Positions 43,082 through 51,125 of a DNA stretch of 64,000 nucleotides are shown in pieces. Position 1 is the stretch's first letter, and every line of letters starts with the position of its first letter. This stretch comes from Variovorax boronicumulans. Lineage in GTDB: Bacteria > Pseudomonadota > Gammaproteobacteria > Burkholderiales > Burkholderiaceae_C. Location of the stretch: contig NZ_JAAAFX010000004.1 in the NCBI RefSeq assembly GCF_019352895.1, forward strand, positions 1 to 64,000, given 5' to 3'. A model generated the notes under the pieces. The model did not search any database. It saw nothing but the letters and a program-made list of their open reading frames with translations, and was not told the origin of the DNA. A program made the position numbers and the translations under genes.

Positions 43082-43342
43082 TCAGGAAGCGATCCGTTGT
43101 TCCGGCTGGTCCACCCGGGCCCCCACGAGATCGTAGACGCCGGCCACGTGGATCGCGCGCTTGAGGGCTTCGATCTGGGCCACCGCCTGGAATTTGGCAG
43201 TGAAGCTGGCCGGGCTCCTCAACACCAGGAAGTCCTGCGCGCTGCGGAGCTCCCAGATCCAGCATGTCTTCGACTCGGGAATGACGACAAATCTCACGGC
43301 CTGCGCTCCGCGCTCGTTCCTGCGGCTGCGCGCAGGCACCAT
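43082..43342 (-). CDS. Small hypothetical protein (DUF1508/YegP-like pattern)
   Basis: 86 aa. The core reads AVRFVVIPESKTCWIWELRS, then AKFQAVAQIEALKRA, a short beta-beta-alpha repeat like the YegP/DUF1508 fold. I chose the ATG at 43342. An in-frame ATG at 43378 overlaps a TATAAT box, which would place the mRNA start downstream of it. No partner gene is near. Confidence 0.5.
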   Translation of the reverse strand: MVPARSRRNERGAQAVRFVVIPESKTCWIWELRSAQDFLVLRSPASFTAKFQAVAQIEALKRAIHVAGVYDLVGARVDQPEQRIAS

Positions 43343-43685
43343 GCGTGCGCAACAGGACCCTGCAGTAGTAATTCGCATTATAGATACGCAGCGATGCCGG
43401 CGCCGTCGGACTGGCGACGCGGTGCGCGGACACGCTCGCTCCCCACCGAAGTGCGCGGGCACGGTATCGAGAACCGGGGCCGAAGCGCCGGTCTCACGGT
43501 GGGTTCGCACCGTTCAGTGAGGTGCCTCGGCAGCGCATCCACACGGTCAAGCAGGACGCGACCGACCGGTCGGCCAACGCCCTGGCGCACCGCTCCTGAC
43601 CGACATGGCAGTGACTTGAAGCTGCGCTAGCATCGCGCCCCTCTCCTGACAACGGTCGGGCAGGTTCTATCGGGACGATGGCGAA
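43343..43685. other. Intergenic region with a -10 box
   Basis: 343 bases between divergent small genes. TATAAT on the minus strand (43377-43382) lies 34 bases before the hypothetical start at 43342. There is no matching -35 at 17 bases. I see no other signal. Confidence 0.45.
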
Positions 43686-43904
43686 ATGGCGTTGCACAAG
43701 AGGTTTCCGGGGTTGAGATGCGCATGCGAGCCGGTCTCGGCCGATCGCATGGAACGCAGCTTCTGGATGAGGCTGCTCCCCGGCATCAGGGCCTACCGCT
43801 GCCGCACCTGCGGCACGGATTTCCTAGCGTCCAAACGAGCGATGGATGCGCTGGTGATCGCACAGCGTCAACACGCTTTCGAGAGCCGACGCGGAGCCCG
43901 CTGA
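43686..43904 (+). CDS. Small cysteine-rich hypothetical protein
   Basis: 72 aa with a CxC pair near the start (RCACEP) and a CxxC pair near residue 39 (YRCRTCGTDFL), plus FWMRLLPGIRAYRC between. The pattern looks like a small zinc-ribbon-type protein seen in related bacteria. I cannot name a function. The start is the first ATG, with weak ribosome site. Confidence 0.5.
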   Translation: MALHKRFPGLRCACEPVSADRMERSFWMRLLPGIRAYRCRTCGTDFLASKRAMDALVIAQRQHAFESRRGAR

Positions 43905-43966
43905 AACGCGAGGGCCTGGCCGCCGGAGGCACTGCCCGGGGCCTGCGTCTTGACATTCATCCTCTA

Positions 43967-43987
43967 ATGCAACATCATGAGTTGCAT
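43967..43987. promoter_or_regulatory. Palindrome upstream of methyltransferase
   Basis: ATGCAA and TTGCAT arms flank a nine-base spacer, after a TTGACA at 43950-43955. No good -10 sits at the right distance. Possible operator. Confidence 0.3.
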
Positions 43988-44062
43988 GATATTTGAAGAA
44001 CTGCCGACGCGCACCGTCGAGCATCGCATGCGCATGCGCATGCCGTCGCAAGGAGAAGCCCC

Positions 44063-44737
44063 ATGACACCGTTCTCCGACCCGAGCCTCGTCTCGCGCTA
44101 CGCCGAGAAGACCGCGAGGATCGTCCCCGGCGTGCAGGACCTTCACCGGATGGCCAGTGTGTTGCTGGCGGAACATGCCTCCGCCGATGCACGGGTGCTG
44201 GTGCTCGGCGCCGGCGGCGGGCTCGAACTGAAGGCCTTTGCCGAACTGCAGCCGGGCTGGCAATTCGATGGAGTGGACCCTTCGGCGGAGATGCTCGCGC
44301 TGGCGCGCACCGCGCTGGGCCCCCTCGCCTCGCGCGTGCGCTTCCACGAGGGCTACATCGACAGCGCCCCCGAGGGGCCCTTCGACGCGGCGACCTGTCT
44401 TCTCACGCTGCACTTCCTGCCGGCAGCCGAGCGCCGCACGACATTGGGCGAGATCCATCGCCGGCTGCGGCCCGGTGCGCCCTTCGTCGTCGCGCATCAC
44501 AGCTTTCCCAACGAAGGTCCCGCACAGGACCGCTGGCTCGCGCGCAACGCCGCCTATGCGATCGCCTCCGGCGTGCCTGCGGCACAGGCCGAGAGCAGCA
44601 TCGCGGCCATCAAGGAACGCTTGCCCGTGCTGTCGCCGGAGCAGGACGTGGCGCTGCTGCACGAGGCAGGATTCTCGAACGTCGAGTTGTTCTACGCGGG
44701 ACTCACCTTCAAGGGGTGGACGGCCCGCAAGGCCTGA
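44063..44737 (+). CDS. Class I SAM-dependent methyltransferase
   Basis: 224 aa. Motif I is VLVLGAGGGLELKAF (near 45), the acidic loop GVDPSAEML follows, and FDAATCLLTLHFLPAAERR is the post-IV segment. Typical of small-molecule methyltransferases. The C-terminal ALLHEAGFSNVELFYAGLTFKGW is also standard. Substrate unknown. It stands alone and converges with the next gene. Confidence 0.87.
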   Translation: MTPFSDPSLVSRYAEKTARIVPGVQDLHRMASVLLAEHASADARVLVLGAGGGLELKAFAELQPGWQFDGVDPSAEMLALARTALGPLASRVRFHEGYIDSAPEGPFDAATCLLTLHFLPAAERRTTLGEIHRRLRPGAPFVVAHHSFPNEGPAQDRWLARNAAYAIASGVPAAQAESSIAAIKERLPVLSPEQDVALLHEAGFSNVELFYAGLTFKGWTARKA

Positions 44738-44797
44738 CATTGCGGCACGGCCGATCGCGCAACGAAGGCGATCGCGTGCCGCGGTGTCGGCCCGCCC

Positions 44798-45172
44798 TCA
44801 TGCGGGCCATCGTTCGCGCGCCTTCAAGGCCGCCTGCCGTGCGGCCGCGATCGCGGGGTTGCGGCGCTCGCGCACCTTGTTCGTCAACGCCGCACCGGCC
44901 AAGGCCGGCGTGCCGGCGTCGAAGGGTGGCGCCGCGAGCATGCACAGCGGACAGTGCAGTGCGTTGGCCGACAGCTCATGCACGCCGTCGTCGGTGTGCA
45001 GCACCCACTTCGCGGCACCCTGGTTCGTGCACACGAGTTCCATGCTTTGCGGATGCACGATCGGCGCGGCCACCGCCACACCCAGCGCCAGCACGAAGCA
45101 CAGCAACACCCAACGGACCCACACCGCCGAACGCTGTCGGAAGGCGGTGTGGACAGGGGCGGGCGCGGGCAT
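44798..45172 (-). CDS. DUF2946-like membrane-anchored protein
   Basis: 124 aa with one N-terminal membrane segment (VRWVLLCFVLALGVAVAAP) and a CxxC in ALHCPLCMLAAP, as in DUF2946 proteins often found near copper or TonB genes. No copper genes are nearby here. The C-terminal basic stretch is probably in the periplasm. Moderate family confidence. Confidence 0.65.
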   Translation of the reverse strand: MPAPAPVHTAFRQRSAVWVRWVLLCFVLALGVAVAAPIVHPQSMELVCTNQGAAKWVLHTDDGVHELSANALHCPLCMLAAPPFDAGTPALAGAALTNKVRERRNPAIAAARQAALKARERWPA

Positions 45173-45626
45173 CGGCGCGGATTATCACGCGCTCGACGGT
45201 GGGCCGGCGCACGCGGGCTGGCGCCTCGCGCCGGTGAAGATCGAGACCGTTGCGGCTGCGGCATCCATGTTTCCAAAGCGCTCAAGGGCCGCGCATCGTG
45301 CCCAGGACGGCTAGGATGGCCGGGTGCCGAGCCTCGTCCCAGGCCCCGAAAGCCAGGCTGCCAGATGACCAGCCAGAGGCAGCCTCTTCACAAAGATCCG
45401 AAGCGCTGGCTGCGGATCTAAAAACACTATTATTTGATGATGAAAATCGCCACCTGCTTTTTCAATTGGTGGCTCACGAAGTGTCAGGCAGGATCAAACG
45501 GCAGCGCAAGTCGTTGATTTTTCTGGGAAGTTGGGTTCGACAAGAACCTGCATGTGTCACGATGGCGCATGTTCCTTGGGTAGCTAGGTGGGTAGCTAGA
45601 CTGCCCAGCTACCCACCCTTCCAGAA
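45173..45626. other. Likely left prophage junction zone
   Basis: 454 bases between the last host gene and the integrase. Bases about 45420-45560 are much AT-richer than either side. They have no gene I can support. I could not identify a tRNA end or a core attachment site. Confidence 0.45.
45577..45615. repeat. TGGGTAGCTAG direct and inverted repeats before integrase
   Basis: TGGGTAGCTAG occurs at 45577-45587 and again at 45589-45599, a 12-base period. A reversed 9-base copy AGCTACCCA is at 45607-45615, so the second copy can pair with it as a hairpin. The location just before the integrase start suggests arm-type integrase or excisionase sites, or autoregulation. Confidence 0.5.
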
Positions 45627-46895
45627 ATGCCGAAACTCAGCCACCTCCTCTCCGACCTCCAGATCAAGCGCTGGATGGCCCGCGGCGAATCCGTCGCGAA
45701 GTCCGACGGCGACGGCCTGACGTTCACCCTCTCGAAGAGCGGCACGGCGAGTTGGGTGCTGCGCTACCGCCAGGGTGGCGGCGTCAGGAAGGAAGTGACG
45801 ATCGGCAACTACCCCGACCTGTCGCTGGCCGGCGCGCGCGAAGAAGCGCGCTCACTGCGCGCCGCGGTCGACAAGGGCGTCGACCCGGCGGCCGTGAAGC
45901 AGGAACGGAAGACGCGCGCGGCGGCCGCCTGGACGATGAACGACCTCATCGCCGACTACCGCGAGAAGGCGCTGCTGCCCACCAGGTACGCGCTCCCCAC
46001 GATCGCCTACCGTAACGCTGACATCAACAACTTGATCGCGCCGAAGCTGGGCGCGCGCCGAGTGGACCAGGTGACCAGCATGGACGTCGTCACTGTGCTG
46101 AAGGAGTGCGACTGGACCTGGACGATGACGAAGAGAGCGCTGACCACGGCCTCCAAGCTGTTCGATCACGCCTGCGGCCTCACCATCATCCCGATCAACC
46201 CTTGCGCCGGCATCAAGCTGACGGCCATGAAGGGGCCGCGGCCGCCGGTGCGCAAGCGCCTGATGCTCGCCATCGAGGAGCTGAAGGTGATCCTGACGGG
46301 TATCGACTTCATCGGCCGCGAGAACGCGCTGGCGTTCCGGATCCTGCTGGCCACGTGCGTGCGGGGCGTAGAGCTGGTGAAGGCGAAGAAGGCGCACCTC
46401 GACCTCGAGCGCGGGACCTGGTGGGTGCCGGACGATTCCGTGAAGACGCGCAGCGGTTTCCTGGTCCCACTGGCGCCCGCCGTGGTCGAGTGGTTCCGCG
46501 AGCTGATCGACATCTCAGGCGATTCCGCTTACGTGCTGCCGGCTCGCCGCGGCGACCGAGTGCTCGCGCTCGGCGACGTGCCTGTGGGCCGCACCACGCT
46601 CTGGGCAGCCTTCAATCGCGCCTTCGTGCGGGGCGACATCGACATTCGCCGGTTCACGCCGCACGACACGCGCAGTACGGCCAAGGGCCACCTGCGGAAC
46701 CTGGGTGTGTCGCGCGAGATCTCCGAGATCGCCCTGAACCACAAGCTCAAGGGCATGGAGGGCATCTACGACGTGCGCGAAGAGATCCCGGAGCGCCGGC
46801 ACGCCCTCAAGGTCTGGGCCGACTTCCTCGTGGCCTGCGAATCAGGCCAACCGCCGCCGAGCGGCAATGTAGTCCCGATGAAACGGGCAGCCTAG
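45627..46895 (+). CDS. int: Tyrosine integrase (P4-type, DUF4102 N-terminus)
   Basis: 422 aa. The N-terminal arm-binding part reads GLTFTLSKSGTASWVLRYRQ and TIGNYPDLSLAGAREEA, the DUF4102 pattern. Catalytic residues are visible: R246 (TCVRGVE), the Lys in DSVKTRSG, H346 and R349 (HDTRSTAKGHL), H372 (LNHKL) and the nucleophile Y381 (GIYD). It marks the left end of the prophage. P4-type integrases usually use tRNA or similar gene ends, but no such site is visible here. Confidence 0.92.
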   Translation: MPKLSHLLSDLQIKRWMARGESVAKSDGDGLTFTLSKSGTASWVLRYRQGGGVRKEVTIGNYPDLSLAGAREEARSLRAAVDKGVDPAAVKQERKTRAAAAWTMNDLIADYREKALLPTRYALPTIAYRNADINNLIAPKLGARRVDQVTSMDVVTVLKECDWTWTMTKRALTTASKLFDHACGLTIIPINPCAGIKLTAMKGPRPPVRKRLMLAIEELKVILTGIDFIGRENALAFRILLATCVRGVELVKAKKAHLDLERGTWWVPDDSVKTRSGFLVPLAPAVVEWFRELIDISGDSAYVLPARRGDRVLALGDVPVGRTTLWAAFNRAFVRGDIDIRRFTPHDTRSTAKGHLRNLGVSREISEIALNHKLKGMEGIYDVREEIPERRHALKVWADFLVACESGQPPPSGNVVPMKRAA

Positions 46896-46917
46896 CAGTC
46901 CCAGGGAGGGGTTGCAG

Positions 46918-46932
46918 AAGGGACAATTCCCT
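46918..46932 (+). promoter_or_regulatory. Hairpin over nuclease ribosome-binding site
   Basis: AGGGACAATTCCCT-type inverted repeat (arms AGGGA and TCCCT) contains the ribosome site and ends at the nuclease ATG. If formed it would limit translation. Confidence 0.35.
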
Positions 46933-47430
46933 ATGCTCCGCCACCTCGCCGCCCTGCTGCTCGCCCTCCCCATCGCTTCCGCCGCCGCGCCGCCGACCAG
47001 CACCTGCCTCGTGGTTCGCATTGCTGACGGCGACACGCTCACCGCGCGCTGCGGCATGCCGGGCGACTACCAGCAGGTCAAGGTGCGCCTGGCCGAGATC
47101 GATGCACCGGAGAAGGCCCAGCCGTTTGGCGAGCGCAGCCGGCAGGCCCTGGCCGCGATGTGCGCCGGCGAGCAGGCGGTGCTGCGGCCGACGGTCACGG
47201 ACCGCTACGGCCGGACCGTGGCGCGTGTGGAGTGCCGCGGCAAGGACGCCAACGCCGAGCTCGTGCGCACCGGCATGGCCTGGGCCTACACGCGATACCA
47301 GACTGATCCGCAGTTCCCGCAGCTCGAGCACCAGGCTCGCGCGGCGCGGGCGGGGCTGTGGGTGGCGCTGGGCACGGCGGCCGAGCCGGTGCCGCCGTGG
47401 GAGTGGCGCAAGGCCAAGCGCGGGAACTGA
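46933..47430 (+). CDS. Secreted thermonuclease-family (SNase-like) protein
   Basis: 165 aa with a signal peptide ending ASAAAP (about residue 17). The SNase fold follows: IADGDTLTARC, VRLAEIDAPEKAQPFGERSR, TDRYGRTVARV, NAELVRTGMAWAYTRY. The Asp/Arg/Glu catalytic set is kept (DGDTL, RLAEIDAPE, DRYGR). It reads with the integrase, opposite to the late genes. It may be a moron that degrades extracellular DNA or serves host uses. The ATG at 46933 is preferred over a TTG 21 bases upstream. Confidence 0.85.
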   Translation: MLRHLAALLLALPIASAAAPPTSTCLVVRIADGDTLTARCGMPGDYQQVKVRLAEIDAPEKAQPFGERSRQALAAMCAGEQAVLRPTVTDRYGRTVARVECRGKDANAELVRTGMAWAYTRYQTDPQFPQLEHQARAARAGLWVALGTAAEPVPPWEWRKAKRGN

Positions 47431-47564
47431 GCGCGCGGCGCTATGCGGCTTCGGTGACCGGCCCGGCCTCGTACACCTCAGTCGGCGCCAGCGGCATCAG
47501 GCCGCGGGCCTGCGCCCCCAGTTCCCGCCGAAGCTGTACTGAGGACCGAGCCGCCCCACAACGC

Positions 47565-47598
47565 AAAAAGAGCCCCCAGCGCCGAAGCGCCAGGGGCT
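47565..47598 (-). terminator. Intrinsic terminator after lysis genes
   Basis: On the minus strand, arms of 12 bases (AGCCCCTGGCGC and GCGCTGGGGGCT) pair with two mismatches around a TTCG loop, then TTTTT follows. It closes the lysis transcript after Rz1. Confidence 0.75.
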
Positions 47599-47618
47599 GG
47601 TGGGAATGTGGTGCGCGC

Positions 47619-47924
47619 TCAGCGCGACGGAACGCTACTGGGCGTCGGGCTGGAGGCTGTCGTAGGCCCGCTCGCAGCCGGCGGCCCGGATGCCGCGCTG
47701 GTCAGCCGTTGCTGCGAAGACTTCCGCCAGGCGGTCAGCCCCTGCAAGCACGTCGGCAAGCACTCCGATGGGGTCGCCTCCAGGGACTGCCGAAGCTGCG
47801 GGGCAAGCCGGGGAACGCCGGCGGGCAGCGTCGGCGGCGAGCTGGGCGGCGTCGTGCAGGCTGCCGCCAGCGCGGCGAGCATCAGCGAGATCGCCCGCAA
47901 GGGCAGCGAGTTGGGTTTGTGCAC
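47619..47924 (-). CDS. Rz1-like outer-membrane spanin lipoprotein (nested)
   Basis: 101 aa in a different frame from the Rz gene it lies within. It starts at a GTG at 47924 with GGAGG seven bases upstream, gives a short signal (LRAISLMLAALAAAC) with lipobox LAAAC and then a Pro-rich stretch (TTPPSSPPTLP), as in Rz1. It is longer than most Rz1 proteins (60-70), with a low-complexity Ser/Ala/Pro tail. It should form the outer-membrane half of the spanin. Confidence 0.75.
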   Translation of the reverse strand: MHKPNSLPLRAISLMLAALAAACTTPPSSPPTLPAGVPRLAPQLRQSLEATPSECLPTCLQGLTAWRKSSQQRLTSAASGPPAASGPTTASSPTPSSVPSR

Positions 47925-48141
47925 GGGAGGCCTCCAGGTCCATGACGCTCTGGCGTCGGGAAAATTCATCGCGCTGCGCCTTCATGGCCAGGCGCAGGGA
48001 TTCGGCGTCGGTGGCGCGCTGCTCGGCGGCCTCCTGCTTCAGGCCGGTGATGCGCACCGTCTGCGCACCCAGCGCGGCCAGCAGCACCGCGACCAGCAGC
48101 AGCTTCCAGTTCGCCAGCAGTAGGCGGCCGGCGGCGATCAT
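47635..48141 (-). CDS. Rz-like inner-membrane spanin (DUF2514 type)
   Basis: 168 aa. An N-terminal membrane segment (LLLVAVLLAALGAQ) is followed by a charged helical stretch (TGLKQEAAEQRATDAESL...) and an alanine-rich tail, matching DUF2514/Rz i-spanins. ATGA overlap joins it to the muramidase gene. Together with the nested Rz1 it disrupts the outer membrane at lysis. Confidence 0.8.
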   Translation of the reverse strand: MIAAGRLLLANWKLLLVAVLLAALGAQTVRITGLKQEAAEQRATDAESLRLAMKAQRDEFSRRQSVMDLEASRAQTQLAALAGDLADARRAGGSLHDAAQLAADAARRRSPACPAASAVPGGDPIGVLADVLAGADRLAEVFAATADQRGIRAAGCERAYDSLQPDAQ

Positions 48142-48701
48142 GCGAGCGCTCGATAGGCGTTCCGCAGGCGCCCGTCGTAGTTGTGGGCGGCATAGTCGGC
48201 TCCGTTGTAGAGCCTGGCGAACGTGGCCCAATCCCGGGCCTTTAGCGCGCGCTGCATCGCGCCGGCTCGGTCGTTCTTCAGGAACGACACGAAGGCGTCG
48301 AGCTGCTTGCCCTCGCTGGCGTACATGGCGTTGATGAAGCCCTGCAGCGTCATGAAGCCCGCCGTCTGATGGTTGAAGCCCATGATCTGGAACTTGCCCC
48401 AGGACGCCGACTCGAGCGCGGCCGTGCGGTCGAGGGCCGCGGCTTCTGCGAGGCGCCCGTGCTGCGCCGAGGTGGGGCCGTAGCCGCCTCGCGTGGGATT
48501 CGAGATCTGCGGGTGCGTTGCGTCGAATCGGCCCTGCGTGCGCCGGCTGAACACGTGGCGCTCGAACAGGATGGTCGGCTCACCGCTGGCCAGGAACCCT
48601 CCGTTCGGTGCCTCGATCTGGGCTACCGCCTTGATGCTCGGCACATCGACGCCCAGTGCATCGGCTGCGCGGGAGAAATCGTCGGGCACAAGTGTCTTCA
48701 T
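48138..48701 (-). CDS. Endolysin, N-acetylmuramidase (DUF3380 type)
   Basis: 187 aa. It shows AVAQIEAPNGGFLASGEPTILFERHVFSR, where the Glu is the likely acid, then ASWGKFQIMGFNHQTAG, the pattern of the N-acetylmuramidase family of phage endolysins. There is no signal peptide, so release depends on a holin. ATG 48701 has GGGAGCG upstream. Confidence 0.88.
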   Translation of the reverse strand: MKTLVPDDFSRAADALGVDVPSIKAVAQIEAPNGGFLASGEPTILFERHVFSRRTQGRFDATHPQISNPTRGGYGPTSAQHGRLAEAAALDRTAALESASWGKFQIMGFNHQTAGFMTLQGFINAMYASEGKQLDAFVSFLKNDRAGAMQRALKARDWATFARLYNGADYAAHNYDGRLRNAYRALA

Positions 48702-49033
48702 GGTTCGCTCCCGTCTTCGTTTCGCAGATCTCCCGGTCGCGTCTTGTCGTTCGGCAGCGTCGAGGGCTCGCCGCGCCAGTGCTTCACGGCGATGGCCAGC
48801 ACGTAGAACGCCAGAGCTGCGGACATGAAGAGCCCGCCTTCGCTGACCCAGCCCTGTCGAATGACGCGGCACGCCGTGGCGAAGGCACCGATCGCGATGG
48901 CAGCGAGCGCGAACCGCTCGGCGGTCGTGTCCTTCACCGTCGGCGAGAACACCGCGACGGTAGCGCCGAGGCCGACGATGCCCCAGCAGATGACGGAGAG
49001 CACCGCGTGCGCAGTGATGATGTAGGCGTTCAT
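48698..49033 (-). CDS. Holin-like small membrane protein 1
   Basis: 111 aa with about three hydrophobic segments (HAVLSVICWGIVGLGATVAVF, FALAAIAIGAFATACRVI, LFMSAALAFYVLAIAV) and a charged C-terminal tail, the class I holin layout. ATGA overlaps link it to both neighbours. Family not recognised by name. Confidence 0.6.
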   Translation of the reverse strand: MNAYIITAHAVLSVICWGIVGLGATVAVFSPTVKDTTAERFALAAIAIGAFATACRVIRQGWVSEGGLFMSAALAFYVLAIAVKHWRGEPSTLPNDKTRPGDLRNEDGSEP

Positions 49034-49359
49034 TTCGGAGCTCCTGATCTGCGTTGCAGCCAGTCGAGCGCGATCTGCCAGAGCGCACCTACCGGCGTGG
49101 TCTGAATCCACTCCCAGGCGCGCGACATGATCGCCATGCCGAACAGGCCGAGCAGGAACCCCGTGAGGCCCTCAGGAAGCCCGATGCGCTGGGAGAGCCA
49201 GGCGGTGCCGAAGTAGCTGAGCACCGAGCCGGCAGCAGCCATGAAGAGGCGCTCGGGCCACGAGCCTTGCAGGAACCGCATCGACACGACGGCACCGGCC
49301 ACACCCGCGAGCTTTGCGGCCCAGGCATCGAAGTTCACATCGGCAGGGTTCATCGGCAT
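49030..49359 (-). CDS. Holin-like small membrane protein 2
   Basis: 109 aa. Segments LAGVAGAVVSMRFL, LFMAAAGSVLSYFG and LTGFLLGLFGMAIM with a basic tail suggest a phage holin or antiholin of the putative holin family. It begins the lysis chain. GAGG sits six bases before the ATG at 49359. Which of the two small proteins is the holin and which the antiholin cannot be told from sequence. Confidence 0.6.
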   Translation of the reverse strand: MPMNPADVNFDAWAAKLAGVAGAVVSMRFLQGSWPERLFMAAAGSVLSYFGTAWLSQRIGLPEGLTGFLLGLFGMAIMSRAWEWIQTTPVGALWQIALDWLQRRSGAPK

Positions 49360-49406
49360 CGGGGGCCTCTGAAATGGTGGTCAGTCATGGGTACCTTTCA
49401 GGCATG

Positions 49407-49429
49407 AAAAAACCCGCCGAAGCGGGTTT
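49407..49429 (-). terminator. Intrinsic terminator between tail and lysis genes
   Basis: On the minus strand AAACCCGC and GCGGGTTT pair around TTCG, and the T-run ends the hairpin. It separates the appendage genes from the lysis genes, so the latter need their own promoter or read-through. Confidence 0.75.
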
Positions 49430-49449
49430 GCGTAGGGGCTGCATAGAAC

Positions 49450-50157
49450 TCATGGGGCGGCAAATATCAAGGCGTTGGAGGTCGCCCCCGTGTCTGCGGT
49501 GGGGTCGATAGTGCTTGTCATGGTTCCGGAAGTGCTCTCGCCAGAGGCGATGCTGCTAGTGAAGATTCCCATGCGGTTCTCGGCAATAAGCGGTGTGCTT
49601 CTTATGGCCCAGCCGGGAGCCGACAGACCCGTGACGCTCCCTCCACTGGCAGCCAAAGTGAGAGAGCCGACCGCCATTGCGAGCCTGCCATTTCCTGCGG
49701 AGGATATTGAGGGAAAGGCGATCGAGTTGATCGTCGACGAGTCGAGGGAGGCAGTGGACTGAGACTCGGCGGCCGGCGTGCCCGTTGACCCCGCGATGGC
49801 GATAATCTGGCCGATGATTCGGCCGGATGCCGCTTGCGTGAAAGTGACCGCTCCGCCGCCCTCAACGCCCGTGGCGGCCTTCGTATAGACATGGGTGTAC
49901 TGCGTGACTCCCGAGGCTGAGGCAGGCCCGGCGTTAGAGACCAGCGTCCATCCCGAAGGAGGGTCGAAAGCCGCGGCCGACCGTCGCATGATCACGGCGA
50001 CGAGTAGGTCACCGTCCAGGGCTCCTAGTGGCACTTTGGGAGCGACAGTCGTATCCGCCGCGCGGATGATCATCGCCCCGGCGTCGCGAAACGTGACCAC
50101 GCCAGCGCCGCTAGAAAATGGGGCGGCAAGGCCCAGAACTCCCGGGAGCGGCATCAT
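49450..50157 (-). CDS. Phage appendage/tail-tip protein, function unknown
   Basis: 235 aa, rich in Ser, Thr, Ala and Gly and short beta strands (ASGVTQYTHVYTKAATGVEGGG). The pattern fits a receptor-binding or decorating protein but no domain is recognised. It follows the tail-fibre gene by an ATGA overlap. Confidence 0.5.
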   Translation of the reverse strand: MMPLPGVLGLAAPFSSGAGVVTFRDAGAMIIRAADTTVAPKVPLGALDGDLLVAVIMRRSAAAFDPPSGWTLVSNAGPASASGVTQYTHVYTKAATGVEGGGAVTFTQAASGRIIGQIIAIAGSTGTPAAESQSTASLDSSTINSIAFPSISSAGNGRLAMAVGSLTLAASGGSVTGLSAPGWAIRSTPLIAENRMGIFTSSIASGESTSGTMTSTIDPTADTGATSNALIFAAP

Positions 50158-51125
50158 GTCGAAGTGTCTCCGCAGAAGCGATAGGCCGCCGCCGTACCTG
50201 AACCATTGGTGCTCACGTAGAGGCCAGCCATCGCGCCATTGCCGGCCAGCTTTGTGTGGCTCTGCCGATTCTTGATGCTGGCGCCATCAGCTGCCGTCAC
50301 TGCCACCTGACCTGCACCGTCCTGGACAAGTGTGCAGGTGAACCCAATAGGCAAGTCGTTTGGCAGCGTGAGGGTGATTGCAGAAGCATTGGCCAACTCG
50401 ACAATCTTCCCGGTGTCCGACGCCTGCAGCGTGTAAGTCGTTCCGGTCTGACGGTTGACGCTCCCCTTGTAGCCGCTCATCGCATCAGCATCAGAGATAA
50501 CGACGCCACTTGCTTGCAACGTCTTGCCTCCGGTGCCGTCGAAGCGCGGGAGCGTGTTGTCGGTCGAGGATGCCGGACCAACTACATCACCGGTTCCTGC
50601 GAGCGTGCCGTACTCCAGTGCCGTCCCGCCCGAATTGACCTTCAAGACCTGGTTAGCGGTTCCGAGACCCAGTCGGGACGGTGCAGCCACACCGCTCGTA
50701 ACAGTGCCCCCAACAATGATGTCGCCGACTGCCGTCATCGGATTGGCCATACCCCCACCTGCCGCCGCCGCACCATATGCCTCTCGATAGTCGGCCCAGC
50801 TGAACACCGAATCCGAAGAAGCCACGACAGAGTACAGGCGCATGAAGCCTGCGGTGTTGTTCCAATTGGTGGTGGTCGTGGCTGCTGTAACCACCCCGGT
50901 GGAGCGATCCGCCACGATGTAGTTTGTGACACTGGGAGCGAGTGTTACCCCGCCTGGCAGGACCTCGTTCCCGAATGCCCGGCCGCCGTAGTAGGTCCAG
51001 CCCAAGCCGCTGGAACTGAAAGCGTCCATCCCGAAAACGCCAGCAGGCGATACAGCTTGGAAGTTCTGATTGACGATCGCGTTGGCACCGGCGGCTTCGT
51101 AGACCGGCTGTAGTTGAGTGCTCAT
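50154..51125 (-). CDS. Tail fibre-like protein
   Basis: 323 aa, beta-rich and Gly/Thr-rich, with repeated turns such as GDIIVGGTVTSGV and LPRFDGTGGKTLQASGV and a compact C-terminal end (YVSTNGSGTAAAYRFCGD). Its position right after the 1078-aa hub protein and this composition suggest a fibre that contacts the host. Family not recognised. Confidence 0.6.
   Translation of the reverse strand: MSTQLQPVYEAAGANAIVNQNFQAVSPAGVFGMDAFSSSGLGWTYYGGRAFGNEVLPGGVTLAPSVTNYIVADRSTGVVTAATTTTNWNNTAGFMRLYSVVASSDSVFSWADYREAYGAAAAGGGMANPMTAVGDIIVGGTVTSGVAAPSRLGLGTANQVLKVNSGGTALEYGTLAGTGDVVGPASSTDNTLPRFDGTGGKTLQASGVVISDADAMSGYKGSVNRQTGTTYTLQASDTGKIVELANASAITLTLPNDLPIGFTCTLVQDGAGQVAVTAADGASIKNRQSHTKLAGNGAMAGLYVSTNGSGTAAAYRFCGDTST

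Noticed and set aside
45250..45720. A plus-strand frame across the phage junction reading KTLLFDDENRHLLFQLV
   Set aside because: Protein-like for a short stretch only. It runs into the integrase gene in another frame, lacks a ribosome site and has no homologue I recognise.
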